NCBI GenBank assembly: GCA_029259715.1
Contig: JAJDEP010000002.1
Location: forward strand, 28,081 to 92,080
Reading direction: 5' to 3'
Source: Planctomycetota bacterium
GTDB taxonomy: Bacteria; Planctomycetota; B15-G4
Length of the DNA: 64,000 bases
Made by a program: the position numbers and the translations under genes. Every line of letters starts with the position of its first letter. Position 1 is the stretch's first letter. This document shows, piece after piece, positions 47,201 through 53,726 of the stretch. Below the pieces are notes generated by a model, which made no database searches, was not told the origin of the DNA, and saw only the letters and a program-made list of their open reading frames with translations.

Positions 47201-47234
47201 GGCGCAAGCCCGGCGCCGCCTCTCGCGCCGCTGA
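44205..47234 (+). CDS. Large secreted TPR protein, first gene of the ExbBD operon
   Basis: 1009 residues from ATG at 44205, preceded by GAAGGGAGAG. N-terminal signal (PMVRVLVPILCLAAAPPP). From about residue 35 the whole protein is helical repeats: ALIDGLHERGLHAMVETEAERFLARHDRHAAADRVRYRLGLSLFELGRYAEAA..., with about 25 TPR-like units (e.g. AARALRRVLDSEADY, AEACFERGLDAQAVQAYAAAC). No enzymatic domain. TPR proteins precede ExbB/TolQ genes in YbgF/Tol-Pal and in many planctomycete and Bacteroidota clusters, where they link the motor to outer-membrane partners. It is 75 bp upstream of ExbB, in the same direction, so probably cotranscribed. Confidence 0.85.
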   Translation: MKRWLRPMVRVLVPILCLAAAPPPLQSSPREADEQAALIDGLHERGLHAMVETEAERFLARHDRHAAADRVRYRLGLSLFELGRYAEAAPHFARLGDQSDFAYRAEADLRFGQCALETGDTAAAARALRRVLDSEADYLTVPATFLLAECDYREGRFDRAEPGYESVVAADTQGAYGTDAIAALAWCAHRLGRHDQAIERAERLDDDVLDANLAFELAYLVGEAHRAAGRPVDAVAAYRAVDAGPFAPAALRGRAFAHADAGDHRPAADAFDRLRREFPDGEFAREAALHGGIHLLLDGDASGAWKALADKRLVADAETLYWRGRAAASLGRADQALALLTQAQAGKPSEELRGHIASARGDLLSAAGRTAEAAAAYEQAGSPAALHAAAVASFNAGDAARALELTDAALARAADDLSARLTRAEALFALERFKEAESDFRRVVAGSAADDGRRPRALSRQAWCRYLGGDSAAAARLFGQLVTEHPQADQAAEARFMEGRSARESDDEQRTIAAWSRYLTAHPDGEHGAEVLAGLAEIEGGEVAQRHLSALVTRFGDSELAPRALLDLGEARSADGDPVAAARHYGQLLQRFPDDPLAPAARYGMAWCAVEDADLTAADRLLTPFVAAAEATPERHAALELLVWCRQQSGNPAGAEEAWRALRTMDPADPRVTETARMVAQAWTSAGEPARALAVLDLTAGKGDATRARIEAAWVALDAGDLEGAQERVDALAGADVAATERAEVAFFLGEACFERGLDAQAVQAYAAACAVPDHPLLDASLYKLGFTLLRTDEPEQAIAPLRRLVEEFADSTLLGESLFLMGEAAFRSGEFAAAVGPLQRLLTESPGHEVAARARFRLGLSLGQVERWAECEAVLSDLARLHTDFEHRSEAELWRGRALAALGNARGARAAFQRVIDDDRGLLAARALIGIGQTERSQGQVESALSTFLRVAVLYGHEQEVAQALLFAGECLEDLGDREKADDRYREILERHPDADVAAQARRRLSRR

Positions 47235-47309
47235 TCAGACCCGCACCGACCCGCCTCACCAACTCGAACACACCAGACTGAACACGGGACACCGTTCCCA
47301 GGAGCCGTC

Positions 47310-47981
47310 ATGACCCCCGAGCCCACGCAACTCGAGTCCTTCTACGACATCGTCCTGAGCGGCGGGCCGCTCATGATCCCCATCGGGCTGTGCTCCATCG
47401 TGGCCCTGGCCTACATGGTCGAGCGCTCGGTGCGACTGCGGCGCTCGCGCCTCGGCGGGCGACGCTTCGAGCAGAAGCTGGTCGCCGCCATCGAGTCGGG
47501 CGGCGCCCATGCGGGGCTGGCCCTGTGCGGCGATCAACGCAACGCCCAGGCGCGGGTGCTCGGCGTGGGCCTCTCCCACGTCGGCGCCGAGTGGCAGCGC
47601 CGGGAGAAGGCGGTCGAGGACGCCGGAGCCCGGGAGGTCGACCGGCTCTCCGCGAACCTGCGCCCGCTCGTGGTGATCGGCATGATTGCCCCGCTGCTCG
47701 GCTTGCTCGGCACGGTGTGGGGCATGATCGACGCCTTCGCGAGCATCGCCCTCGAGGACGGGCTCGGCAATCCCGAGAGCCTGGCCGCGGGCATCAGCCA
47801 GGCGCTCGTGACCACCGCCGCAGGGCTGGCCGTGGCCATCCCCGCGCAGGCCGCCTACTACTGGTTCCGCGGGCGCATCGACCGCTTCGCCCACGGCACC
47901 GAGGACCTCTACGGTCAGGTGTGCGACCTGCTCAAGCTGCGCGCCACGCCCAACGGCACGTCGGTCGGTTCGGCCGCATGA
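47310..47981 (+). CDS. exbB: ExbB/TolQ/MotA-family proton channel
   Basis: 223 residues. An N-terminal transmembrane helix (GGPLMIPIGLCSIVALAYMVE) is followed by a cytoplasmic helical domain, then two helices in the family core: NLRPLVVIGMIAPLLGLLGTVWGMIDAF and AAGISQALVTTAAGLAVAIPAQAAYYWF. These match the ExbB/TolQ pore helices, including the conserved APLLGLLGTV and ALVTTAAGL segments. It forms the proton channel of the motor with ExbD. The ATGA at 47978-47981 couples its stop to the ExbD start. Confidence 0.93.
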   Translation: MTPEPTQLESFYDIVLSGGPLMIPIGLCSIVALAYMVERSVRLRRSRLGGRRFEQKLVAAIESGGAHAGLALCGDQRNAQARVLGVGLSHVGAEWQRREKAVEDAGAREVDRLSANLRPLVVIGMIAPLLGLLGTVWGMIDAFASIALEDGLGNPESLAAGISQALVTTAAGLAVAIPAQAAYYWFRGRIDRFAHGTEDLYGQVCDLLKLRATPNGTSVGSAA

Positions 47982-48388
47982 GGATCCGCGGCCGCGCCCA
48001 GGAGGAGCCGACGCTCAACCTCACGCCGATGATCGACGTGGTCTTCCAGCTGTTGATCTTCTTCATGGTGGCGACGACGTTCCTCGACCCGGAGAAGGAG
48101 ATCGAGATCGAGCTGCCCGAGGCCGAGTCGGGCACGGTGAGCGAGGCCGAGACCGACGACCTCGTGATCAACGTCTTCGCCGACGGGCACATCGTGCTGT
48201 CGGGGCAGGAGCTCAGCCGGGACGACCTGCTGCAGCGTCTGCGGGGCGCCGCGGCCAACGACCCGCAGACGGCCGTGACCATCCGCGGCGACCGCCTCGT
48301 GCACCACGAACACATCGTCGCGGTGATGGACGCGTGCGGCCGGGCCGGGCTGCTCAACCTCTCGGTCGGCACCCTCGAAGGGATCTGA
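47978..48388 (+). CDS. exbD: ExbD/TolR-family protein
   Basis: 136 residues from ATG at 47978. A short basic cytoplasmic part precedes the transmembrane helix LTPMIDVVFQLLIFFMVATTF, with Asp20 as the proton-binding residue conserved in ExbD and TolR. The periplasmic domain (EIEIELPEAESG..., DDLVINVFADGHIVLSGQELSRDDLLQRLR, TVTIRGDRLVHHEHIVAVMDACGRAG) is the ExbD fold with the usual periodic alternation. It pairs with ExbB and would drive the TonB-like protein encoded 4 bp downstream. Confidence 0.93.
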   Translation: MRIRGRAQEEPTLNLTPMIDVVFQLLIFFMVATTFLDPEKEIEIELPEAESGTVSEAETDDLVINVFADGHIVLSGQELSRDDLLQRLRGAAANDPQTAVTIRGDRLVHHEHIVAVMDACGRAGLLNLSVGTLEGI

Positions 48389-48392
48389 GGGC

Positions 48393-51300
48393 TTGTCGCT
48401 CCCCCCTCAGCTCGGGCGCAACCTCGTCATCGTGGTGGCGTTGGTGACGGCCGGTTTCTTCGGGGCCTACCTGCGCTTCCAGCCCTATCTTGAACACCAG
48501 GCCAGCTACACCGACGGTCGCCGCGTCTACGCACTCGACCAGATCGAGCGGCTGCGCTTCGCCATCTGGGGCGACCCGGTGCCGCTGCCGCCCAGCGTCA
48601 ACACGCGCGCCGCCGAGGGGCGCCCGGCCCTCTCACCCGACGGTCGCTGGCTCGTCTTCAGCGTCGGGGAGGCCGGTCTCAACGCCGACCTGTGGGTGGC
48701 CGAGATGGTCGATGGCGAGCCGACGCACCCCCGACCGCTGGCGCGACTCAACACCAGTGCCGACGATTTGGCGCCGGCCTTCGCCCGCGACGCACTCTAC
48801 TTCGCCAGCAACCGCGCCGGTGGGCGCGGCGGCCTCGACCTGATGCGCGCGCCTTGGACCGACGGCGTGGTCGGCGCCGCCGAGCGACTGCCCCCGGGTC
48901 TCAACACCGCGGCCGACGAGACGGACCCGGCCCCCGTCGCGGGCTCCCGGGCACTGGCCTTCGCCAGCGATCGCCCGCGGGGGCAGCGCCGCGACCACGA
49001 CGTTTACATCGCCGTTCCCCGGGATGCCGCGTCCGACGTTTCACCGCTCGACGGCCCCGACCTCTCGGCCGGTTCAGCCTGGCACACCCGCCCCTTCGAC
49101 GTGGTCAACACGCCCTTCGAGGAGCGCGAACCCGCCTACGCCGCCGGCGGGCAGATCCTGATCTTCTCCACCGATCGGCAGGGCGCCGAAGGCGGTTTCG
49201 ACCTGTGGCACAGCATGCTGAGCCTCGGTGAGTGGCAGCCCCCGCGCCCGCTCTCCGGCGTCAACACCGCCGACCATGAGCGCGGACCGCTGCTGTCTCC
49301 GGACGGCTTCGAGTTGTTGTTCAGCGTCGCCGCCGACCACGACGCCGGGCAGTTGCACCGGGCCCGGTCGCTCGAGCTGTTCCGCCTCCCCGGACGTTCG
49401 GTGGGTTGGCTCGACCTCTCCCTACTGGCGCTGCTGCTCCTGCTGGCCCTGTTGGCCTGGCTCGGCCGCCGCTGGGAAGCCCTCGACATCCTCTACAAGT
49501 GCCTGCTGGTCTCGCTGCTCGTGCATCTCGCGCTCATGTGGTGGTTCCGACAAGTGGAGGTCGAGCACGAAGCGGACGTCAGGCCTGAGCGGGGGCGCTC
49601 CTTCCAGGTGCGCATCGCGCCCAGCCGCAGCGTCATGGCCCGCAACCGCGAACGCGCCGGCGCCCTCTCACCGCAGCGTTCGGAGGCCGAGCCGGCGGCC
49701 GAACCCGAGCGCACCACGGACCTGGCGCCGCCCTCGCCGCAAACGGGCGCCGCCACACCCACGTTGGCGGACCTGGCCGCGCAGGCCCTCGCCGACGACG
49801 CGGCCGCGGCCCGCCTGGCGTCGGCGGACGCGCGCCGCGCGACGGGCGCCGCGTCTCCGGGCCGCGAGACCCACGAGGACGTGGCCGTGGCCACGCCGGC
49901 GGCGAGCGCAGCACGACTTTCGGCGGAGGCCCCGAGCCTGGCCATGAAGGCGGCGCCAGGCCCCACGCGTCCGGCGCCCACCGCCACAACCGCCGAACCG
50001 ACGCGCGCCACCGTCGTGACCACCTCGGCCCGCAACGCCTCGAGCACGACTCCCCAACCCCGCTTCGACGCCCCGCTGACCCGCGCGGCCGTGGCCGAGG
50101 GACCGCAGGCGCCCCTCGCTGCTCCGACCACCACGCCGACGACGCTTCCCGCACGGGGACGGTCGCAGGCGGTGGCCGTGGACGCCCCCGCCGCCGAGAA
50201 CGCCCCCCGCGAAGCGGGCGCCGCTGCCGCGCAGGAGACCGTGCCCGCCCTCGACCTGGGCGACCTGGCCCACGCAGCGGCGGATGCGGACGGGCGCTCC
50301 GCCGCGGCCTCACCGCAGCGCTGGACACGCGCGGCCGCGGGCGGGCCCTCCGCACTCGGGGGCCCCTCGTCAGCGCCCGCCGCGTCCTCCCTGCCACCGG
50401 TCCGTGCCGTCGCGGACGGAGCGAGTCCCCCGACGTCATCGCCGTCTCCCACCGCCGGCCCGGGACGCGCGGCCCCGGCGCTCCGAGCGGTGACCCTCGA
50501 CGACACGGCGGCCCCGGGGCCCCGCAGCGACACCGAGGGTGAGCGCAGCCTCAGCGAGGGCGCGGGGAGCCTGACCCTGGAAGCCGTCGCCGTGAGGGCC
50601 GCACGACGGGAAGCCGGTCAGGGCCCTCCGACCCGGCGTGCGCTGGCCCGTGAGAGCGGCACGTCGCCGGGTCTCGCGCGCCTGGCCCCCGCCTTCGCGC
50701 CGCTCGGGTCGGTGGCCGTCGCGCCGGCGGACCTGCCCCTGCCCGCGGCACCCGGGAGCGACTGGGAGGAGACGCCCTACCGCACGCGCTTCGGCGAGGC
50801 CAAGCTGCAGGCCCTGCGGGAGTTCGGCGGCAACGACGAGACCGAGGCCGCCGTGGCCGCCGGGCTGCGCTACCTGGCCTCGGTCCAGTCCGAGGCGGGC
50901 TACTGGGGCGACCCCCGCCGGTGGGACGACAAGTACGGGCGCGTCACCGTGGGCAAGACGGCGCTGTGCATGCTCGCCTTCCTCGGCGCCGGACACACGC
51001 CCGCATCCGCCACCGAATACAGCGACGTCGTCCGCCGCGCCGTCGACATCCTGCTCGACAGCCAGGACGACGCGACAGGGCACTTCGGCTACACCTCCTC
51101 CTACTCCCACGCCATCTCCACCTACGCCCTGGCGGAGTGCCACGCCCTCACCGGCGACGCCTCCCTGCGCCCGCCCCTGCAAAAGGCGGTCGACTGGATC
51201 CTGAGACACCAGGAGCGCCGTCGTGACGACCGGCTCCACGGCGGCTGGGGCTACTACTACCCGGACACCCGCACCCACGACATCTGGCCGCGCACGTCGA

Positions 51301-51881
51301 TCACCGTGTGGCAGATCATGGCGCTGGAATCGGCGCGCCTCGGTGGGCTGGAGGTGCCCGATCGCGCCTTCGACGATGCCCGGGGATTCCTGCGGCGGGC
51401 CCACCGCGCCGATCGCGGCGTGGTGCTCTACAACTTCGACCCCCAGCGCCTGCGCTCGAACTACTGGACGCTGCCCGGCAGCACGCCGGCCGGCCTGTTC
51501 GCCCTCTCGCTGCTCGGAGATGACATCGGGTCCGACGCCTTCGACACCGCCATCGACTTCATCGTCGAGCGGTCACCGCAGCGCTACGCCGCCGCCGACG
51601 CCGACGCGTTCGTCCACGAGGCCGAGGGCAACGTCTACTTCTGGTACTACGGCAGCCTGGCCCTGTTCCGCCACGGCGGCCCCGCATGGGAGCGCTGGAA
51701 CGGCGCGCTGCAGAAGACGCTGCTGCCGGCCCAACGCACCGACGGGAGCTGGCGACCCATCTCGCTCTACGCCGACTATGCCGGCGACAGCGCGGACGAC
51801 CGCGCGTACACCACCGCCATGTGCGTGTTGACCCTCGAGGTCTACTACCGCTACTTCACGCCCCTGCTCAAGGTCCGCTAG
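48393..51881 (+). CDS. TonB-like energy transducer fused to a PD40 propeller and an alpha/alpha toroid
   Basis: 1162 residues from TTG at 48393, 4 nt after the ExbD stop, with GAGGG just upstream. Predicted order: TM1 (residues 10-28); periplasmic WD40-like PD40 (TolB-type) propeller, about 60-330, with five blades such as GRPALSPDGRWLVFSV and REPAYAAGGQILIFSTDR; TM2 (340-357); a short loop; TM3 (371-386, CLLVSLLVHLALMWWF) with S374-x3-H378, the motif by which TonB's helix engages ExbB/ExbD. A long Pro/Ala/Thr/Ser-rich linker (about 400-790), like TonB/TolA spacers, leads to a C-terminal alpha/alpha toroid (about 800-1162) of prenyltransferase/squalene-cyclase type (YLASVQSEAGYWGDP...). The toroid has no DxDD, so a binding rather than catalytic role is likely. 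Confidence 0.85.
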   Translation: MSLPPQLGRNLVIVVALVTAGFFGAYLRFQPYLEHQASYTDGRRVYALDQIERLRFAIWGDPVPLPPSVNTRAAEGRPALSPDGRWLVFSVGEAGLNADLWVAEMVDGEPTHPRPLARLNTSADDLAPAFARDALYFASNRAGGRGGLDLMRAPWTDGVVGAAERLPPGLNTAADETDPAPVAGSRALAFASDRPRGQRRDHDVYIAVPRDAASDVSPLDGPDLSAGSAWHTRPFDVVNTPFEEREPAYAAGGQILIFSTDRQGAEGGFDLWHSMLSLGEWQPPRPLSGVNTADHERGPLLSPDGFELLFSVAADHDAGQLHRARSLELFRLPGRSVGWLDLSLLALLLLLALLAWLGRRWEALDILYKCLLVSLLVHLALMWWFRQVEVEHEADVRPERGRSFQVRIAPSRSVMARNRERAGALSPQRSEAEPAAEPERTTDLAPPSPQTGAATPTLADLAAQALADDAAAARLASADARRATGAASPGRETHEDVAVATPAASAARLSAEAPSLAMKAAPGPTRPAPTATTAEPTRATVVTTSARNASSTTPQPRFDAPLTRAAVAEGPQAPLAAPTTTPTTLPARGRSQAVAVDAPAAENAPREAGAAAAQETVPALDLGDLAHAAADADGRSAAASPQRWTRAAAGGPSALGGPSSAPAASSLPPVRAVADGASPPTSSPSPTAGPGRAAPALRAVTLDDTAAPGPRSDTEGERSLSEGAGSLTLEAVAVRAARREAGQGPPTRRALARESGTSPGLARLAPAFAPLGSVAVAPADLPLPAAPGSDWEETPYRTRFGEAKLQALREFGGNDETEAAVAAGLRYLASVQSEAGYWGDPRRWDDKYGRVTVGKTALCMLAFLGAGHTPASATEYSDVVRRAVDILLDSQDDATGHFGYTSSYSHAISTYALAECHALTGDASLRPPLQKAVDWILRHQERRRDDRLHGGWGYYYPDTRTHDIWPRTSITVWQIMALESARLGGLEVPDRAFDDARGFLRRAHRADRGVVLYNFDPQRLRSNYWTLPGSTPAGLFALSLLGDDIGSDAFDTAIDFIVERSPQRYAAADADAFVHEAEGNVYFWYYGSLALFRHGGPAWERWNGALQKTLLPAQRTDGSWRPISLYADYAGDSADDRAYTTAMCVLTLEVYYRYFTPLLKVR

Positions 51882-52293
51882 GCCGGTCCCGGCCCTTCTT
51901 GGGCGTCGGGGCCACCTTCATCACGAAGCGGTGGTCCTCCACGAGCTGCAGCAGGTCGAAACTGCTGAGGATGCCGACGACCTCCTGCTCGTGGGTCACC
52001 ACGAGATGGTGGATCTTGCGCTTGCGCATCACCCGCGCGGCGGCCGAGATGTCGTTGTACTGAGGCAACGTCGTGACCCTGCGGGTCGCGAATCGGGACA
52101 CTCCCACCGTTCCGTCGACGGCCTCCACCAGGTCGACAGTGCTGATGATGCCGTAGAGACCTCCGTCGCCGTCGACCAGGGGCACCGCATGAATGCGGTG
52201 CTTCTCGAGCAGGGCCCGAACGTCGGCCACCGAGTCGTTGGGCGCCGCCGTGACGACCTTCTTGTGCATCAGGTCCGAGATCTTGACGTTCAT
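51868..52293 (-). CDS. CBS-domain-pair protein
   Basis: 141 residues from ATG at 52293. Two CBS domains: residues about 4-57 (MHKKVVTAAPNDSVADVRALLEKHRIHAVPLVDGDGGLYGIIS) and about 68-125 (ATRRVTTLPQYNDISAAARVMRKRKIHHLVVTHEQEVVGILSS). Such small proteins sense adenine nucleotides or bind c-di-AMP/S-adenosyl ligands and regulate partners. TAGACT on the minus strand (52338-52343) is a candidate -10. The 3' end overlaps the end of the fusion gene by 14 bp. Confidence 0.9.
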   Translation of the reverse strand: MNVKISDLMHKKVVTAAPNDSVADVRALLEKHRIHAVPLVDGDGGLYGIISTVDLVEAVDGTVGVSRFATRRVTTLPQYNDISAAARVMRKRKIHHLVVTHEQEVVGILSSFDLLQLVEDHRFVMKVAPTPKKGRDRPSGP

Positions 52294-52364
52294 GGGATCC
52301 TGCCGTTCCTGGGAGCGTCCCCGCCGCGGGAAGCCCCAGTCTAAGCGGGCCACCACCACTGCGG

Positions 52365-52384
52365 CCTACGCTCCTCTGCGTAGG
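52365..52384. promoter_or_regulatory. Short inverted repeat upstream of the toroid gene
   Basis: CCTACGC and GCGTAGG are separated by 6 nt, in the divergent region between the CBS gene and the toroid gene at 52426. It could be an operator or a small hairpin in the leader. Function not known. Confidence 0.4.
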
Positions 52385-52425
52385 GTGGTTACCCTGGAGC
52401 CCTCTTCAACACCTGGGAGCGAAGC

Positions 52426-53640
52426 ATGATCAAGGGATGGGGACTGTTGCTTGCCGCGGTCGTCGCGATGACTCCGACGACATCCGGTGACGACGACGCC
52501 GCAGCTCCGCACGTGCCGGCCGCGATGATGCGCGCGGCCGTCCTGATCGCGGACATGCAGGAGAGCCTGTCCGGACGCGACGTCGGCGACGAGTGGCCCT
52601 ACGAAGGGGTCTATCGCGTAGGCGGGCAGATCCCCATCGGATACCGCATCGGCGGCACGGCGCTGTGCTCGCTGGCCCTGTTGCATTCACCCGCCTATGC
52701 GGCCTCGGCGGAGGTGGCGACCGCGGTCGAGCGGGGACTCGGCTTCATCCTCGATCACCTCGGTGACGACCTCATGTCGGCCGGGTTCCGCGGCACCTAC
52801 GACGTCCGCGGATGGGGCCAGATCTACGCGCTCACGTTCCTGCTCGAGGCGCGGGCCACCGAGGAAGTCCCGAAGTCCCGGCGTGCGGACGTCGACAACG
52901 CCATCACCCGGCTCGTCGCCGCCCTGCAGGTCACCGCCATCCCCAAGGTGGGCGGCTGGGCCTATTCGCGGCGCAAGGGCTATGACGAGCCGAACCCCGC
53001 GTCCCCGTTCATGACCGCGCCCGCTCTGCTGGCGTTATTCGAAGCGGCGCGTCAGGGCGAGGACGTCGACCGGGACACCGTGGAGCTCGCCCTCGGCGCC
53101 CTCGTCTCGAGTCGCACGGCCAGCGGCGCCGTGCCCTACGACAGCTCGGGGTCGGACGAGCGCTGGCCCGGGGCCATCGGTCGCACGCCGGCGGTGGAGA
53201 CGGCGTTGCTCCTGGGCGGACGCGGTCATCCCGACCAGATCGCCACCGCCCTCGACGCGTTCTTCGAGCACTGGTCGTGGCTCGAGCAGCGCCGCCGCCA
53301 GAACGGCACGCACAAGGCCCCTTACGGCGTCGCGCCCTACTACTTCTTCTACGCCCATTACTACGCGGCCCTGGCCATCGAGATGCTGCCGGCCGAGGGG
53401 CGCGAAGGCTACCGCCGGCAGCTCCTCGCGCGGCTGTTCGAGGTGCAGGAGGAGTCGGGCGGCTGGAACGATCGCGTCTTCGAGCGCAGTGAGAACTTCG
53501 GCACGGCCATGAGCCTGATGGCGCTGGGCGCGCCCGGGCAGCGGTCGCCGGCACGCTGGATTCCGGCCCCAGCCGCCAACACGGACGCCCTCCCGGCAGA
53601 CGACGCCCCAGCGAACGAATCCGGAACCGACGGGCGCTGA
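52426..53640 (+). CDS. Secreted prenyltransferase/squalene-cyclase-like toroid protein
   Basis: 404 residues from ATG at 52426, preceded by GGGAGCGAAG. After a short signal (LLLAAVVAMTPTTSG) the protein is a single alpha/alpha toroid: MQESLSGRDVGDEWPYEGVYR, GLGFILDHLGDD, YALTFLLEARAT, GWAYSRRKGYDE, QEESGGWNDRVFERSENFGTAMSLMALGAPG. No DxDD triterpene cyclase motif was seen. It resembles the C-terminal domain of the fusion protein encoded at 48393, though the two are not close copies. It lies 545 bp downstream of that gene, separated by the opposing CBS gene. Confidence 0.82.
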   Translation: MIKGWGLLLAAVVAMTPTTSGDDDAAAPHVPAAMMRAAVLIADMQESLSGRDVGDEWPYEGVYRVGGQIPIGYRIGGTALCSLALLHSPAYAASAEVATAVERGLGFILDHLGDDLMSAGFRGTYDVRGWGQIYALTFLLEARATEEVPKSRRADVDNAITRLVAALQVTAIPKVGGWAYSRRKGYDEPNPASPFMTAPALLALFEAARQGEDVDRDTVELALGALVSSRTASGAVPYDSSGSDERWPGAIGRTPAVETALLLGGRGHPDQIATALDAFFEHWSWLEQRRRQNGTHKAPYGVAPYYFFYAHYYAALAIEMLPAEGREGYRRQLLARLFEVQEESGGWNDRVFERSENFGTAMSLMALGAPGQRSPARWIPAPAANTDALPADDAPANESGTDGR

Positions 53641-53726
53641 GCTCAGCCGACGGGGCCGTGGCCGTGGCAGCACACGACCTGCGCCATCCCGCCTATACTC
53701 ATCCCTCGCACTCCCGGGGGTCTCGC

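Noticed and set aside
48393..51881. Toroid of the fusion protein as a triterpene (hopanoid) cyclase
   Set aside because: No DxDD acid motif or QW-repeat set was seen, and the context is a motor operon; binding function is more likely.
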